Origin: Rhodococcus tibetensis
GTDB taxonomy: Bacteria > Actinomycetota > Actinomycetes > Mycobacteriales > Mycobacteriaceae
Assembly: GCF_024438035.1 (NCBI RefSeq)
Contig: NZ_JANFQF010000014.1
Span: 62,001-126,000, forward strand
Reading direction: 5' to 3'
DNA: 64,000 nt
The position numbers were made by a program, and so were the translations under genes. Below the pieces are notes generated by a model. It was not told the origin of the DNA. It did no database searches and saw only the letters and a list, made by a program, of their open reading frames with translations. This document shows, piece by piece, positions 55,701-64,000 of the stretch (the first letter of the stretch is position 1; each line of letters starts with the position of its first letter).

Positions 55701-58700
55701 TTGACCCGCAACGGCAAAGTGGACCGGCGTGCACTGCCCGAACTGGACGTGACCGCGGACGAGTGGCAGGTGCCGCACGGCCCGATCGAAGAAGTGGTCG
55801 CCGGCGTCTTCGCCGAACTGCTCGGCTCGCCCGAGGTAGACATCCGCCGCAGCCTGTTCGAACTGGGCGGCAATTCGCTGATCGCCACCCGGGTCGCGAC
55901 CCGGGTGAGTGCCGTATTCGACACCGACGTGACAGTGCGCGACATCTTCGAAGCGCCCTCTGTGGCCGAGTTGGCAGCCCGCGTGGAGGACCGGGCACAC
56001 ACCGGGCGTCGTCGGCCCGCTCTGCTGCCGGACCGGTTGCGCGGCCGGGTGCCGCTCTCGCCCGCTCAGCAGCGGATGTGGGTTCTCAACCAATTCGACA
56101 CAGGCGCAACTGGATACAACATTCCGATCGCCCTCCGTCTCGACGGCGAACTGGACGCCGCGGCCTTCGCTGCTGCGGCCCGAGACCTGCTCGAGCGGCA
56201 CCGGGCGTTGCGCACCGTGTACCCGTCCGACACCGAGGGGGTGCACCAGGTACTGCTCGCGGCCGACGCGGTCCCCCTCGACCTGGCCCCGGTCGCCATT
56301 CCCGCCGACGCGCTCGACGCCCACGTGCGAGCCCTCGTCGGCACAGGATTCGACGTCGCCACCGCACCGCCGGTTCGGGGACGTCTGTATCGCGTCGGTG
56401 CCGATGCGCACGTGCTGGCGTTGGTGGTCCATCACATCGCCGCCGATGCCTGGTCGCTGGGCACGCTGATCCGCGACACCGCGGTCGCCTACCGTGCACG
56501 ACTCGACGGTCGCAGCCCGGAATGGCTTCCGCTGCCGGTGCAGTACAGCGACTACAGCGTGTGGCAACGCACCATGCGGAACGATCTCGGCCGGGAGTAC
56601 TGGCTCGAGACGCTGGCCGATCTGCCGGAACAAGTGACGCTGCCCCTCGATCACCCGCGTCCCGCGGCGCCGTCGGGGCGCGGACTCGTCCACACCGTGG
56701 AGTTGGACGAGCTACTGCACGACGGCATCGCCGCCTTGGCGCGTGCGGGGCGCGCCACCTCGTTCATGGTGTTGCATGCCGCGCTGGCCGTGCTGCTCTC
56801 CAAGTACAGCGGCAGTCGGGACATCCCGATCGGCACCGCTGTCGCCGGGCGCACCGACCCGCAACTCGACGATGTCGTCGGTATGTTCGCCGGAACCCTG
56901 GTGCTGCGCACACACATCGATCCGTCCGCCACCTTCGCCGAGGTGCTGGCCCACGTCCACACGCAGGACGTCGCCGCGTACACGCACGCCGACGTGCCGT
57001 TCGAGACTCTGGTGGAACTGCTCAATCCCGCCCGCTCGACGTCACATCACCCGCTGTTCCAGGTGGCGCTGTCGATGCAGCGGCACCGCCCGGGACACTT
57101 CACCCTGCCAGGCCTCGAGGTCACGCCGGTGACGCCGGCGACGAATCCCGCGAACTTCGACCTCCAGCTCACCGCCACCGAGGCAGCACCGGGCGGACGC
57201 ATGCAGCTCGAATTCGGGTACGACGCCGAACTGTTCGACCGCTCGACGGTCATCGCGTTCGCCGAACAACTCGTGCGGTTGCTCGGGTCGGTCACCGCAG
57301 AACCGGATCTACGGGTCGGCGACGTGGACTTGTCGAGTCCGACCGAGCGAGCAGTACTCGCCCCTGCCCGTGGCGTCGCGGCACCCGCCCCCGTTCCGCT
57401 GCACCGAATCCTCACCCGCGGGGCGGTGCTGGCTCCCGGCGCAGTCGCGGTGCAGGACGGCGCCACGGCCGTCACCTATCGGCAGCTCGACCTGCAGTCG
57501 GACGCCCTGGCCCGCGACCTACGAGCACTCGGCGCGCGGCCGGGCACGACGGTGGCGTGGGCGGTGCCGCGATCGGCGCAGTCCGTGGTGGCGCTGTGGG
57601 CCATCGCGAAAACCGGTGCAGCACCCGTACTCATCGATCCCGATCTGCCCAGCGTGCGGGTACACGCGATGCTCGCCGCGGCGGGCACCACCCTCGGCGT
57701 GGGCTCCGTCGCCCTCGGCGGCGAGATCACCTGGCTGCAACCCCGCGCGCAACCGGACCCGTCGGCGATGGCGACGGCGCCGCCACACGTCCACCCGGAC
57801 CAGCCCGCCTACGTGGTGTTCACCTCCGGTACCACAGGCACCCCCAAGGGAGTGGTGGTCACACACCGCGGCCTCGCCGCACTCGACCTGGACGTCGCCC
57901 AGCGCTACGCCGCCGGTCCCGGATCCCGGATGCTGCACCGTGCGGCCGCCGGCTTCGACATGGCGTTGCTCGAAATTCTCGTTGCGGGTGCTTCGGCCGC
58001 GACCCTGGTTCTCGCATCCGAGGCCGAGTTCGCGGGGCCGGAACTGGGCGCTCTGCTGGAACGGGAGCGGATCACACACGCCTGCATCACCCCGACGGCC
58101 CTGGCCACGATCGGTGCGCGCGAGTTGCCGCATCTGCGGATGATCATGCTGGGCGGGGAACGTCTGGGTACCGAACTGGTGGATCGGTGGGCACCCGGAC
58201 GCCGGATGGTCAACGGCTACGGACCGGCCGAGGCGACCATGTACGCGATCGCCTCGGGCCCGCTCGCACAGGGCGGGTTCGTGCCGATCGGTGAACCCGT
58301 GCCGGGCATCGAGGCCGTCGTCCTCGACCAGCGGTTGCGTCCGGTCCCCGTCGGGGTGCCCGGTGAGCTCTACCTCGCGGGCGCGGGCCTCGCCCGGGGT
58401 TATGCCGGGCAGCCGGGACTGACAGCTGAGAGGTTCGTAGCTTCCTCCGACGGCCGGCGCAGGTACCGCACCGGTGACCTGGTGCGGTGGAAGATGGCCG
58501 GTGATGGCCACGTCCTCGAATTCCTCGGCCGCAACGACGCTCAGGTCAAAGTACGCGGGGTGCGCATCGAACCCGGCGAGATCGACGTTGCCATCGCCGG
58601 GCTCGTCGACGTGGACTTCGCCGCCACCGTGGTGCACACGACGCCTACCGGCCACGACGTGCTGGCGTCGTACGTTCTGCCGCGCGCCGAGCTCGATACC

Positions 58701-61700
58701 GTCGAGCTGCGCCACCGCCTCGCCGAAATCCTGCCGTCGTATCTGGTGCCGGCCGCTGTCGTGGTGCTCACCTCGCCGCCTCCGCTGGTCAACGGGAAGC
58801 TGAATGTTCGTGCGCTCCCCGTCCCCGTCCTCGGTGCAGGGGATCACGAAGCGCCGGTCACCGACACCGAGCGCGCGGTCGCCGAGGTGTTCGCGGACGT
58901 ACTCGGTATCGGTACGGCGGGTAGGGGAGCGCACTTCTTCGATGCCGGCGGAAACTCGTTGCTGGCAACACAACTGACGGCTCGTCTGACCGAGACCGTC
59001 GGATTCCCGGTCCCGCTGCGCACCCTCTTCGCGCATCCCACCGTGGCCGAACTCGCCGCCGCCCTCGACACGTCGGTGCCCGCGGCGGACCTGCGTCCCG
59101 CGCTCGGAGCCCGGCGTCGCCCGGACCGGGTACCGCTGTCGCGCAGCCAGTACCGCATGTGGGTGTGGAATCGCCGCAACCCGGAATCTGCCACCTACAA
59201 CCTTCCAGCCACCGTGCGGCTGGAAGGTGACCTGAAGGTGACGGCACTGGCCGCCGCACTCGGGGACGTGATCGCCCGCCACGAGGTGCTGCGTACCCGC
59301 TATCCGTCGGCGCCGGGGGAGTCGCCGTGGCAAGAGATCACGAACAGCGTGGCAGTCGACCTCACTCCTCGGGAGGTGAAGGCCTCGGATGTCGCCGACA
59401 CGGTGATGCGTGCGGCGCGAGCACCATTCGACCTCACCGCCCAGCCGCCGCTGCGGATGCAACTGCTGCGAGTAGCGCCCGACGTCCACGTTCTGGTGGT
59501 CACCCTCCACCACATCGCCGCCGACGGCTGGTCTCTCGCCCCGCTGGTGGCCGACGTGCTCGCGGCGTACGCGGCTCGGTGTGCAGGTACCGCTCCGGAG
59601 TGGGAGCCGCTGGCCGTGCAATTCGCCGACTATGCGCTCTGGGAAGACGAGCTGCTGGGCAGTGCGTATGCGGCCCGCGGTATCGAGCGCTGGCGGGTCG
59701 CATTGGCCGGCGCGGAATCGGTCGCGCCCTTCCCCGTGGACCGTCCCCGCAAGGATGCTCCCGGGAACACGGCGGGGACGGTGCCGTTCTTCGTGCCTGC
59801 GCCGTTGCAGCGGGCGGTCCACCGGCTGGCACACGATCACCGGGCCACTCCGTTCATGGTGCTGCACGCCGCACTGGCTGTACTCCTGGCCAGGTTCGGC
59901 GACCAACGTGACATCACGATCGCCACCGCCGTCGCCGGTCGCGGAGACCCGGCGCTGGATGCGATGGTGGGGATGTTCGTGAACACCCTGGCCCTGCGCG
60001 CGCAGGTGGAGCCGGACATGCCGTTCACCGGTCTGCTGGCCCAGGTGCGGGACTTCGACGTGGAGGCATTCGACAATGCCGAGGTTCCGTTCGAGGTGAT
60101 CGCGGACCTCCTCGGTGGCCGTGTTCCCCAGGTCGCGTTGGCGCTGGAGAATTTGCAACCTCCCGCCGTGCGGGTGTCCGGACTCGACGTGCAGGCGGAG
60201 GAAGTCGACACCGGGACAGTCAAATTCGACCTTCACCTCACCCTCACCGAACTGTGGGACGGCGCCGACCCGGCGGGAATGACGGGCGCCGTCGCCTATG
60301 CGCAGGATCTGTTCGACCACGCCACCGCCCAGTCGCTGGCCGAGGAATTCGTCCGGGTGCTGGCAGCTGTCGCCGACGACCCTGAGGTGGCCACCGGCGA
60401 CATCACGCTCACCGGGGCGCCGCCACTCGTGGGAGCACCTGCCGCGGAGGAACGCACCCTCGCCGAGATCCTGACCTCGACCGCCGCCGCGTACCCCGAC
60501 AACCCCGCAGTCACCGACGGCACACGGACGCTGACGTATCGCGAACTCGACCGGCAGTCGAATGCGCGCGCCCGCGAATTGGTCGCCGAGGGTTACGGGC
60601 CCGGGTGGATACTGCCGATCGATCTGCCGCGATCCGTCGACTTCGTCGCCGAGTTGTGGGCGATCACGAAGACCGGCGCCGCCTACGTGCCCAGCCCGAA
60701 CCGGGCAATCGCCGCGACCGCGTCGTACCGGGACTCCGCACGGGGACTCGCCTACGTCATCTACACCTCCGGGTCGACGGGAGTCCCGAAAGGCGTCGCC
60801 CTCACGCACAGTGGGCTCGCCTCGCTGACCACCGAGGTCGTGCAGCGCTACCGGGTGACGCCGGACTCCCGGGTACTGCACGGATACAACCCCGCCTTCG
60901 ATGCAGCGCTCCTCGAGATGTTGCTGGCGTTCGGATCGGGCGCCTGCCTGGTGTGCGCCCCGCCCGACGTGTACGCGGGCCCCGAGTTGCAGCGCTTCCT
61001 CGCGGAACAGCACGTGACGCACTACCTCTCCACACCCGCAGTGCTCGCAACCCTCGATTCCGACGGGCTCGACGCGTTGCGCGTGGTGGCGGTGGGTGGT
61101 GAGGCGCTGCGCGCCGAGCCGGCCGAAGTGTGGAGTGCCGGTCGGCTCATGCTCAACGCCTACGGGCCCACCGAAACCACCGTGGTGGCCACGCTCACCG
61201 AGGTGAACGGCGAGGTGACCATCGGCGCACCGGTCGCCGGCGCCACGGCGACCGTCCTGGACTCCCGCCTGCAGCCCGTGCCGGTGGGTGGCGTCGGCGA
61301 ACTGTATCTGTCCGGTCCGGGTCTCGCCCGGGGATACGTGGACCAACCCGGCCTCACTGCGGCGAGTTTCATTGCCGCCGAGGGTGGCTCGCGCCGGTAT
61401 CGCACCGGTGACCTGGTGCATCGCCGTGCAGACGGTGCGTTGTCGTTCTTCGGCCGCGTGGACCGGCAGGTGAAGGTGCGCGGCATGCGAGTCGAACCCG
61501 CCGAGGTGGAGGCGGGGCTGCTCCGTCTGACCGGAGTGGAACAAGCCGCTGTACTTCTCCGCGACGGCGAACTCACCGCCTTCGTCACCGGCACCGACGT
61601 GGATCCGGCATCGTTGACCGAGCGGCTGGCCGAACAACTGCCCGCGTACCTGGTGCCGCCGAGAATGGTCGTGCTCGAGTCCCTGCCCCTGACCGCCAAC

Positions 61701-64000
61701 GGCAAACTCGATGTGCGCGCGCTGAAGCTGCCCGACGTGCAGCCGGTGAATGTGCTGCCGCCCCGAACGGTTACCGAAGAGCTGGTGGCAGGTGTCTTCG
61801 CCGATGTCCTCGATGTCGACCTGCCCGGTGCGGATCGCAGTTTCTTCGACCTCGGTGGTGATTCGCTGTTCGCCACCGCGGTGGCCGGCCGGCTCTCCGC
61901 GGCGTTCGGGGTGACCGTGGCATGGCGGGCGTTGTTCGAGAACCCCACCGCCGCCACCCTCGCACAATGGCTCGACCACGAACGATCGACCGGAGCAGCT
62001 CAGCGCCCGGCGATCGTGCGCCGCGACCCGAATGCCCGAGTTCCCCTCTCGCCGCAGCAGCAACGCATGTGGCTCCTCAACAGAGTGGATCCCGACGCGT
62101 CCGTCCATCACCTGGTGTTCGGCACACGACTCGACGCCGGCGTGGACCCGGCCGTCCTGTGGGCGGCGATCACGGATGTGGTGGAACGGCATGCAGTGCT
62201 GCGAACTGTTTTTCCCGCCGATGCGGACGGCCCGCACCAGGTGATCGTGCCCACCACCGAAGTCCTCGGCAGCCTCGTACCGGCGGACAGTGACACAGAC
62301 CTTCACGAATTCGGCAGCCGACGTTTCGACCTCGAACACGAACCTCCGCTGCGCGTGCAGATGTGGACCGACCCTGCCGGCGGCTACGTGATCGCCGCGA
62401 TAGTGCACCACATCGCCCTCGACGGCGGCTCGATGAATCCGGTGCTCGCCGACCTCGCCGACGCCTACCAGGCTCGGGCGGAAGGCACAGCGCCGCAGTG
62501 GGAACCACTTCCCGTCGACTACGGCGACTACACCCTGTGGCTGCGCGAGATGCTCGGTAACGCCGCGGATCCCGACAGTGTCGCGCATACTCAACTCGAC
62601 TACTGGGGACGAGTCCTCGACGGCGTCGACGCGCCGCTGGCACTGCCGACGGACCGCCCGCGGCCGCGGCACCCCAGCCACACCGGTTCCGGCGTGGACT
62701 GGGTCCTCGACGAGGAACTACGCGCGCGGCTGCATCGACTGGCCCGGGAGCACGGAGTCACCGACTTCATGGTGTTGCATGCCGCGCTCGCCGTGTTGCT
62801 CGCGCGGGAGAGCGGAGAGACCGACGTCGTGGTGGGCACGGCCGTGGGTGGGCGACCCGACCCGGTGCTGGACCGGCTGGTGGGCATGTTCGTCGGCACC
62901 GTGGCGCTGCGTACCGAGGTGCCGGCCACATTGTCGTTCACGGAACTGCTCGAGCGGGTACGAATGGTGGACCTCGAGGCGTTCGCACACGCGGACGTCC
63001 CGTTCGACGACGTCGTCGCGCGGGTCGCACCGCAGCGTTCTCCCGCCCACAACCCGCTGTTCCAGGTGGTCCTCAATTATCGGCACGTGCCGGCGCAACC
63101 CATCAGTCTGCCCGGTGCCGCACCGGTCGATGTCGAAGACCCGCGCATCGAATTCGACCTCGTCTGGGACGTCCTCGATACCGGCGAAACCCTCACCCTG
63201 CGACTGGCCTACGCCACCGACCTGTTCGACGAGGCCACCGCCCGGGGATTGGTTGGACGCTACGGTCGCATCCTCGACGCCGTCACCGACAACCCGTCGA
63301 TTCCGGTGGGAGACGTCACCCTCCTCACCGAGCACGAGTACGACGAGCTGGTACGTGGTCCGCTGCGCACACCGTCGCCCCGCACCCTCGCCGACGTGTT
63401 CGACGCCCAGGTGCGGGCGACCCCGGACGCGGTCGCGGTGGTGGACGGCGACCGGCAGTGGACGTACGCGGAACTCGACGCGGAAGCGGAACGCTGGGCA
63501 GGGCGGCTGATCGGCCAGGGCGTCGGACCCGAAGATGTCGTGGTGATCGCGACACCCCGCGGCCGCTATTGGGTCATGGGCGTGTGGGCCGTGACGAAGT
63601 CCGGTGCGGCGTGGGTGTCGGTCGACCCGGCGCATCCCCCGGAGCGCGTCGCCTGGATGATCACCGATTCGGCCGCGGTGCTCGGCGTGACGGTCGGGGA
63701 CGTCGTCTCCACACTCCCCGACGCCGTGGAATGGCTCGATCTGTCCGATCCGCAGTGGGACGAGCAGACACCGGCCGCCGGGGATCGACGCTCTCGTCGG
63801 CGCGGCTACGCGCAAGCGACGGAACCGGATCACGCGGCCTACCTCATCTACACCTCCGGATCCACAGGACAACCGAAAGGTGTGGTGGTGCCGCATCGGG
63901 GGCTGGTGAACGTGGTGGCCGCACAGCCGCCGGTTCTCGGCGCCGAACCCGACGTCCGCGTGCTGCAACTCGCCTCACCCACCTTCGACGCCTCGCTGTT
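43695..64000 (+). CDS. giant non-ribosomal peptide synthetase, 3' end outside the window
   Basis: One uninterrupted frame of at least 6,768 codons, open at the right edge. The GTG at 43695 follows AGGGGG by eight bases; a GTG at 43686 is the alternative. Six complete condensation-adenylation-carrier (C-A-PCP) modules are followed by a seventh C domain and the start of an A domain. All C domains have H-H-x-x-x-D, the complete A domains have A3 (Y-T-S-G-[ST]-T-G-x-P-K-G) and the A10 Lys, and all six carrier domains have G-G-[NSD]-S with the phosphopantetheine Ser. No epimerisation, methylation or thioesterase domain is seen so far. The product is a peptide of seven or more residues, with Thr predicted at position 4. 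No mbtH-like gene is seen in the window. Confidence 0.95.
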   Translation, partial: MSAFPLSRAQQGLWFAQQLNPDVPLNVALYVEVRGALDVVALTDATTRAARELQSPFVHIVERDGVPSQSFDPFDPNVLSYLDLRGFADPVAEARRWMTERYSRPLDPTADLMIVSTLLHLGENHFYWNTFAHHLIVDGYGAMNVVERIAELYTHTVRGTEAPAPRVLGVRDIFDAESAYESSSRAAVDREHWRERLADLPASSRLTRGEAPPAAVSRTVSRSIDTKSAVVMDELARRSNSSEVPIVVAAFAAYLARMTGNTDVVLSLPVSGRTTAVMRRSAGMVSNLVPVRVAIGAADPTEDVVRRVQLELTGALRHQRYRYEDMLRDLSLESHSRAAFGPVVNIMAFLHDVTLGDVTGEMHLLSAGPVDDLAVDIYPGVGGGPPRVCFEANPALYEQVEVERLLERFMCYLADFVGAGAPVADLELLDETERKVLVPASGPSAAEPVALAALLTVPEHADKPAIRSGGGEVTYLTLDEWSNRLGRRLIERGVGPEDRVAVIAPRSVESVVGLWAVAKTGAAFVPVDPGYPAERVAHMLADSEVTLALAMDPDVVPECVEWMSLADGDGSRAPITDEDRVRPLRIDHPAYVIYTSGSTGTPKGVVVTHRGLSSHAAALRRLYRVTPDSRVLASASPSFDASIHEMLSAFTAGATLVIAPADVYGGDELTALLRRERITHWTVTPAVPALTNPDGLDELRVVAVAGDVCPPEVLTRWAPGRTLLNLYGPTEATVWSTATPPLRPGDAVTIGAPIEGVSALVLDSRLRPLPVGAVGELYLYGPGVARGYLGQPGRTATRFVANPYGDGRLYCTGDLVRWTPELALEFVGRADDQVKIRGHRVELGEIDAVLRTYPGVDLSVTVAAAGVGGRELATYVHGRDLEAERVRDYLVHRLPDHLVPSSITVLDSVPLTPAGKVDRAALPTPSPLGTGDRAPRSLVEELLVGAFASETGLTTVGVDANFFAMGGNSLGAARLASRCSAVLGRRVTVRDIFDHPTAEALAAHLGAPDTATRPPLVPRAVGAAVPVSAEQRRLWLVNQRNPERDPYVVTFSVDLSGDLDVAAFRAAIGDVVQRHPTLRTVFPDDGNGPQQVVRGAEVELTDAEAVAVFDLTREVPIRMQLRRAASDQYTMSVVVHHIAIDGLSLPLFVRDVSAAYADRRRGRPPVWEPLPLQYTDYAWWQQEMLGDPDDPASLVRRQLDYWADTVRGLPEVLPLPVDRPRPPSSQSLTAGSSEFRVDPELHRRLMALARDHDVSVFMVLHAALAVLLRGVTGTEDIAVGTATGGRPDPALDGIVGMFVGTVVLRTPVAAGSTFTDLLGTVRRADVDAFTNADVSFDMVVQEVLSTRTTGAHPLFQVMLAYQTPNVTDIELDGVTAHVREQESHVRAFDLDITVDELPGEDGNPSGLRGVMTYPRELFDDRTVNRWAGQLETILAAVADDPSLLVDHIDLVGPADRAALVPASGAASVPARTLPQLLHDGLNPDGVALRFDGSAMTYPELEQRSNRLAHRLIARGIGPEDLVAVMVPRSAESVVAMWAVTKSGAAFVPIDPGYPAPRIAHMLRDSGVAVALARDASVVPYGIDWIGTSDPTGDGTAIDDRHRTRPLHPDHPAYVIYTSGSTGIPKGVTVTHRGLAALVAANAEYRNLGRDSRVAHVASPSFDVSVGELLLAFAAGATVVIAPPETYGDDLTELFRRERVTHFLTTPTVPRLMNPESLDDLRVLEVCGEACPSELVTRWAPGRVLLNSYGPTETTVVCTSAEPLHVGDRITIGRPYAGTSAVVLDDRLRPVPVGAVGELYLSGDCLARGYHRRSALTAQRFVAGAFGSSGSRMYRTGDLVRWTSDHRLEFAGRTDDQVKIRGFRVELGEVDAALAAAHGVDTAATVVRTSAEGEPVLASYVHGTTLDSHALLQFLRERLPGYMVPASVTVLDDVPLTSSGKLDRKALPAPTAAQVSTRAPRGQLEELLAGVVADVLGVPSIDVDADFFALGGSSLTATRLVSRLRAALNRRISVRDVFDAPTVAQLAIRLGDARVTAPLPPLVDGRPSGDQGLSPLAPAQERLWLHDRMNPGSADYVVPFAIDLDGPVDVSALAAAVRDVVGRHEPLHSVFEDTSSGVVQVARPVDLHLSPIAVAPGALDDALAAVSGHGFDLTREVPVRIRIFQRAPELYTVAVAAHHIAVDGLSFGPLTRDMMTAYAARRAGHEPGWPELPVGYRQFARWQRSVSAAAAPADITYWSERLQGSPELLPLPTDRPRVPASARTAGKVAFSVDPALHRAVDGVARSCGVTPFMVMHSALALTLAVLSGSEDIAVGTPTSGRPDPALDDLVGMFAGTVVLRTQVDSRSTFAEFLATVRDNDLEAFAHADLPFDQVVDAVAPVRSATHHPLFQVMLAYQNFGETELQLDDVAVRRRSIESAVSRYDLELSLRETRDHDGTPAGLDGDLVYPAELFDSATVVRWSELLHRILSAAVADPSRTLGDIELVTPAETAALVPSLGPKAPEPQTLPELLRGDRPGVAARCGNEELTYRELDARSNWWARRLIALGVGPGDRVAVLMPRSLESVIAVWAIARSGAAFVPIDVDQPAERTAHLLTDAGVTQALTLDASLVPGGITPLDLSGIGSDPIPVSDDERVRPPSVDHPAYVIYTSGSTGTPKGVVVTHRGLSGHAAALRRFYGATPQSRVLHAASLMFDASIHEMLLAFTTGAVLVIAPPDVFGGDELRNLLRREQITHWTSTPAVPATIDPSGLETLEVLAVAGDVCPPDLVSQWGTGRTVLNLYGPTETTIWATAAELSGSHIAIGGPVHGMSAVVLNARLRPIPVGVVGELYLSGPGLAQGYVGRPGLTAGTFVANPYGGGRLYRTGDLVRWNQLGELEFVGRADSQVKIRGFRVEPGEIDAVLASAPGVRAAVTIVRGGALASYVSGNDLESGALRALVAARLPRYLVPASITVLDQMPLTASGKIDRSALPAPEVPVSSTRGAQTPLEQVVADAVAQVLGVPEVGADTNFFALGGNSLSATRVVSRLSSVSGVRVGVRHLFDHPTVAGLAALIAEGGEQRPPLMARDIDSPAPAAFAQQRLWLLGQLAPGSSAYNVPFAVDLDGALDVEALQQALTDVVERHATLRTVFTATDTGVVQMIGPPDVELTPVRIEEASVDDAIAALATEGFDLAVERPVHLALFQRAPERYTLAVVLHHVAVDGLSFAPLVRDLTTAYAARLNHRAPTWPALPVQYTDYARWQSEILGDPADPNSLVHRELEYWAEALNDMPTLLALPTDRTRPGTEQWTAGVVEFTVPAELHRALEQLAHRQNATLFMVMHAALAVLLSKLTGSDDFAVGTPTSGRTDPALDDVVGMFVGTVALRSRIDPREAFTQLLASVRETDIAAFAHSEVPFDLVVDALAPTRSAGHHPLFQVMLAFENFGDGGADRLPQLPGLVVRSRAAGTGISRFGLEVSLRDRRTPDGSAAGLDGVFTFPTELFDQHTVELWVQRLQLILRAVTDRPHVHIGAIEVLTADEQRTLVAGTDGVAPTAESVAELFEQRAAEKPTAVAVTDGETTLTYGELDRRSAELAAMLIDAGVEAEDVVAVALSRSADLIAALLAVVRAGGVYLPVDVDYPAERVRYLLADASPAVLLTSAGDAAQLPEVSCPVLLLEASPVSGSRVQGLLNHSRAHGAYLIYTSGSTGEPKGVLVSHANVLWLLANTCREFDFGAGDVWTMFHSHAFDFSVWEMWGALTTGGRLVLVEHEVARSPREFAELLSREGVTVLNQTPSAFGQLAEFDITDTVRLLIFGGEALDLALVSPWLARHPSVRAVNMFGITETTVHVTHADVSVGDGRASLGWAIPGMRTYVLDTSLRPVPPGTVGELYVAGPQVSRGYLGRPGLTALRFVADPFTTGACMYRTGDLARRRSDGELDYLGRADSQVEFHGYRIEPGEVEAALLRHPDVERAVVLLRTTSIGERLVAYVAAGVDPASLTRHLRAILPEYMVPGAIIPLPSIPLTRNGKVDRRALPELDVTADEWQVPHGPIEEVVAGVFAELLGSPEVDIRRSLFELGGNSLIATRVATRVSAVFDTDVTVRDIFEAPSVAELAARVEDRAHTGRRRPALLPDRLRGRVPLSPAQQRMWVLNQFDTGATGYNIPIALRLDGELDAAAFAAAARDLLERHRALRTVYPSDTEGVHQVLLAADAVPLDLAPVAIPADALDAHVRALVGTGFDVATAPPVRGRLYRVGADAHVLALVVHHIAADAWSLGTLIRDTAVAYRARLDGRSPEWLPLPVQYSDYSVWQRTMRNDLGREYWLETLADLPEQVTLPLDHPRPAAPSGRGLVHTVELDELLHDGIAALARAGRATSFMVLHAALAVLLSKYSGSRDIPIGTAVAGRTDPQLDDVVGMFAGTLVLRTHIDPSATFAEVLAHVHTQDVAAYTHADVPFETLVELLNPARSTSHHPLFQVALSMQRHRPGHFTLPGLEVTPVTPATNPANFDLQLTATEAAPGGRMQLEFGYDAELFDRSTVIAFAEQLVRLLGSVTAEPDLRVGDVDLSSPTERAVLAPARGVAAPAPVPLHRILTRGAVLAPGAVAVQDGATAVTYRQLDLQSDALARDLRALGARPGTTVAWAVPRSAQSVVALWAIAKTGAAPVLIDPDLPSVRVHAMLAAAGTTLGVGSVALGGEITWLQPRAQPDPSAMATAPPHVHPDQPAYVVFTSGTTGTPKGVVVTHRGLAALDLDVAQRYAAGPGSRMLHRAAAGFDMALLEILVAGASAATLVLASEAEFAGPELGALLERERITHACITPTALATIGARELPHLRMIMLGGERLGTELVDRWAPGRRMVNGYGPAEATMYAIASGPLAQGGFVPIGEPVPGIEAVVLDQRLRPVPVGVPGELYLAGAGLARGYAGQPGLTAERFVASSDGRRRYRTGDLVRWKMAGDGHVLEFLGRNDAQVKVRGVRIEPGEIDVAIAGLVDVDFAATVVHTTPTGHDVLASYVLPRAELDTVELRHRLAEILPSYLVPAAVVVLTSPPPLVNGKLNVRALPVPVLGAGDHEAPVTDTERAVAEVFADVLGIGTAGRGAHFFDAGGNSLLATQLTARLTETVGFPVPLRTLFAHPTVAELAAALDTSVPAADLRPALGARRRPDRVPLSRSQYRMWVWNRRNPESATYNLPATVRLEGDLKVTALAAALGDVIARHEVLRTRYPSAPGESPWQEITNSVAVDLTPREVKASDVADTVMRAARAPFDLTAQPPLRMQLLRVAPDVHVLVVTLHHIAADGWSLAPLVADVLAAYAARCAGTAPEWEPLAVQFADYALWEDELLGSAYAARGIERWRVALAGAESVAPFPVDRPRKDAPGNTAGTVPFFVPAPLQRAVHRLAHDHRATPFMVLHAALAVLLARFGDQRDITIATAVAGRGDPALDAMVGMFVNTLALRAQVEPDMPFTGLLAQVRDFDVEAFDNAEVPFEVIADLLGGRVPQVALALENLQPPAVRVSGLDVQAEEVDTGTVKFDLHLTLTELWDGADPAGMTGAVAYAQDLFDHATAQSLAEEFVRVLAAVADDPEVATGDITLTGAPPLVGAPAAEERTLAEILTSTAAAYPDNPAVTDGTRTLTYRELDRQSNARARELVAEGYGPGWILPIDLPRSVDFVAELWAITKTGAAYVPSPNRAIAATASYRDSARGLAYVIYTSGSTGVPKGVALTHSGLASLTTEVVQRYRVTPDSRVLHGYNPAFDAALLEMLLAFGSGACLVCAPPDVYAGPELQRFLAEQHVTHYLSTPAVLATLDSDGLDALRVVAVGGEALRAEPAEVWSAGRLMLNAYGPTETTVVATLTEVNGEVTIGAPVAGATATVLDSRLQPVPVGGVGELYLSGPGLARGYVDQPGLTAASFIAAEGGSRRYRTGDLVHRRADGALSFFGRVDRQVKVRGMRVEPAEVEAGLLRLTGVEQAAVLLRDGELTAFVTGTDVDPASLTERLAEQLPAYLVPPRMVVLESLPLTANGKLDVRALKLPDVQPVNVLPPRTVTEELVAGVFADVLDVDLPGADRSFFDLGGDSLFATAVAGRLSAAFGVTVAWRALFENPTAATLAQWLDHERSTGAAQRPAIVRRDPNARVPLSPQQQRMWLLNRVDPDASVHHLVFGTRLDAGVDPAVLWAAITDVVERHAVLRTVFPADADGPHQVIVPTTEVLGSLVPADSDTDLHEFGSRRFDLEHEPPLRVQMWTDPAGGYVIAAIVHHIALDGGSMNPVLADLADAYQARAEGTAPQWEPLPVDYGDYTLWLREMLGNAADPDSVAHTQLDYWGRVLDGVDAPLALPTDRPRPRHPSHTGSGVDWVLDEELRARLHRLAREHGVTDFMVLHAALAVLLARESGETDVVVGTAVGGRPDPVLDRLVGMFVGTVALRTEVPATLSFTELLERVRMVDLEAFAHADVPFDDVVARVAPQRSPAHNPLFQVVLNYRHVPAQPISLPGAAPVDVEDPRIEFDLVWDVLDTGETLTLRLAYATDLFDEATARGLVGRYGRILDAVTDNPSIPVGDVTLLTEHEYDELVRGPLRTPSPRTLADVFDAQVRATPDAVAVVDGDRQWTYAELDAEAERWAGRLIGQGVGPEDVVVIATPRGRYWVMGVWAVTKSGAAWVSVDPAHPPERVAWMITDSAAVLGVTVGDVVSTLPDAVEWLDLSDPQWDEQTPAAGDRRSRRRGYAQATEPDHAAYLIYTSGSTGQPKGVVVPHRGLVNVVAAQPPVLGAEPDVRVLQLASPTFDASL
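46738..49797 (+). other. NRPS module 2: C-A-PCP
   Basis: C domain about 46740-48070 with H-H-I-A-I-D-G at 47100. A domain about 48100-49540; pocket reads D-V-G-L-E-C-S-V-V-K, no confident substrate. Carrier Ser codon at 49671 (L-G-G-S-S-L). Confidence 0.8.
49798..52869 (+). other. NRPS module 3: C-A-PCP
   Basis: C domain about 49800-51170 with H-H-I-A-V-D-G at 50223. A domain about 51200-52610; pocket reads D-A-H-T-A-A-L-I-W-K, differing from module 1 by one conservative change, so both probably load the same residue. Carrier Ser codon at 52743 (L-G-G-N-S-L). Confidence 0.8.
52870..56001 (+). other. NRPS module 4: C-A(Thr)-PCP
   Basis: C domain about 52870-54250 with H-H-V-A-V-D-G at 53280. 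A domain about 54280-55730; pocket reads D-F-W-N-I-G-M-V-H-K, the classical threonine code. The A domain also carries a 40-bp in-frame palindrome before the A3 motif. Carrier Ser codon at 55875 (L-G-G-N-S-L). Confidence 0.88.
54672..54711. repeat. nested 40-bp palindrome inside the module-4 A domain
   Basis: GTGAGTGGTT (54672-54681) pairs with AACCACTCAC (54702-54711), and inside it GAGTCC (54685-54690) pairs with GGACTC (54693-54698). The whole is a near-perfect 40-bp hairpin translated in frame as a Ser/Gly/Asn-rich loop just before A3. Its symmetry is unlike ordinary coding sequence and resembles an inserted REP-like element. Confidence 0.75.
56002..59094 (+). other. NRPS module 5: C-A-PCP
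   Basis: C domain about 56010-57350. Its active-site motif at 56430 reads H-H-I-A-A-D-A, with Ala in place of the usual Gly. A domain about 57380-58840 with T-S-G-T-T-G; pocket reads D-M-L-C-M-G-G-M-Y-K, no confident substrate. Carrier Ser codon at 58956 (A-G-G-N-S-L). Confidence 0.78.
59095..61989 (+). other. NRPS module 6: C-A(shortened)-PCP
   Basis: C domain about 59100-60430 with H-H-I-A-A-D-G at 59508. The A domain (about 60450-61740) lacks about 40 residues between A2 (G-A-A-Y-V-P, near 60685) and A3 (Y-T-S-G-S-T-G, near 60770) compared with modules 1-5. The rest, including the A10 Lys, is intact; pocket reads D-A-L-L-A-G-A-V-V-K, nearest to aromatic codes but uncertain. Carrier Ser codon at 61863 in an L-G-G-D-S-L motif, unlike the other carriers. 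Confidence 0.78.
61990..64000 (+). other. NRPS module 7: C and partial A, cut by the window edge
   Basis: C domain about 61990-63340 with H-H-I-A-L-D-G at 62406, so it is a condensation and not an epimerisation domain although it follows a G-G-D-S carrier. The A domain begins near 63380 and is cut after T-F-D-A-S-L, before its pocket can be read. Confidence 0.78.

Noticed and set aside
57519..62681. A 1,720-codon open frame on the minus strand opposite the NRPS gene
   Set aside because: It is antisense to well-conserved NRPS motifs, has His/Arg/Gly-rich low-complexity composition typical of reverse frames in high-GC genes, and no domain is recognisable.
61990..63340. An epimerisation domain after the G-G-D-S-L carrier of module 6
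   Set aside because: The motif is [10 protein letters not shown], not the H-H-x-x-x-D-x-x-S-W of epimerisation domains, and an A domain follows directly, so it is a condensation domain.

Overview
The window is one contiguous piece of a high-GC actinobacterial chromosome, most likely a Rhodococcus or close relative in the Nocardiaceae. The inference rests on a PknH-like kinase next to an EmbR-like BTAD/FHA regulator, paired CrcB genes, a DUF4012 protein, several GTG/TTG starts and leaderless-type promoters, and a very large NRPS gene. No rRNA, tRNA, CRISPR array or intact transposase was seen.

0-9.8 kb: a Pro-rich lipoprotein; a TrkA/TrkH potassium-uptake pair; a tetR-ABC transporter operon whose ATPase gene carries an apparent one-base deletion; a small BRCT-like gene inside a 496-bp repeat; a glycosyltransferase remnant; a MarR regulator; about 1 kb with no recognisable gene; and a trypsin-like lipoprotein protease.

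10-17.5 kb: a signalling island. A PknH-like Ser/Thr kinase with an extracellular sensor domain lies beside an EmbR-like regulator and a secreted stand-alone copy of that sensor domain. A secreted C39-like cysteine protease sits upstream on the same strand. A divergent, overlapping pair encodes a TPR-AAA+ ATPase and a TPR membrane protein.

17.5-25.8 kb: the second copy of the 496-bp repeat (about 98% identical, no indels), a frameshifted SPW-repeat protein, TerC, an SGNH hydrolase, a 30-residue peptide gene followed by a strong hairpin, duplicated small membrane-protein genes (one locus decayed), a third BRCT-like paralogue and a methyltransferase.

25.8-40.2 kb: an exopolysaccharide locus. 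On the plus strand are a priming sugar transferase, GT4, acyltransferase, GT4, GT2, a polymerase/ligase-like membrane protein and a pyruvyl transferase, mostly with overlapping or near-abutting genes. On the minus strand are a Wzx-like flippase, a CatB-like acetyltransferase and an FrhB-like Fe-S protein. rmlB-rmlC-rmlA follow and supply dTDP-4-keto-rhamnose; rmlD is not in the window.

40.2-43.5 kb: a DUF218 protein, two overlapping crcB genes and a DUF4012 protein.

43.7-64.0 kb: one uninterrupted reading frame, open at the window edge, for an NRPS with six complete C-A-PCP modules and a seventh C plus partial A. The first C domain resembles the EntF/DhbF type, module 4 carries the classical threonine code, module 6 has lost about 40 residues from its A domain, and a 40-bp nested palindrome lies in frame inside the module-4 A domain.
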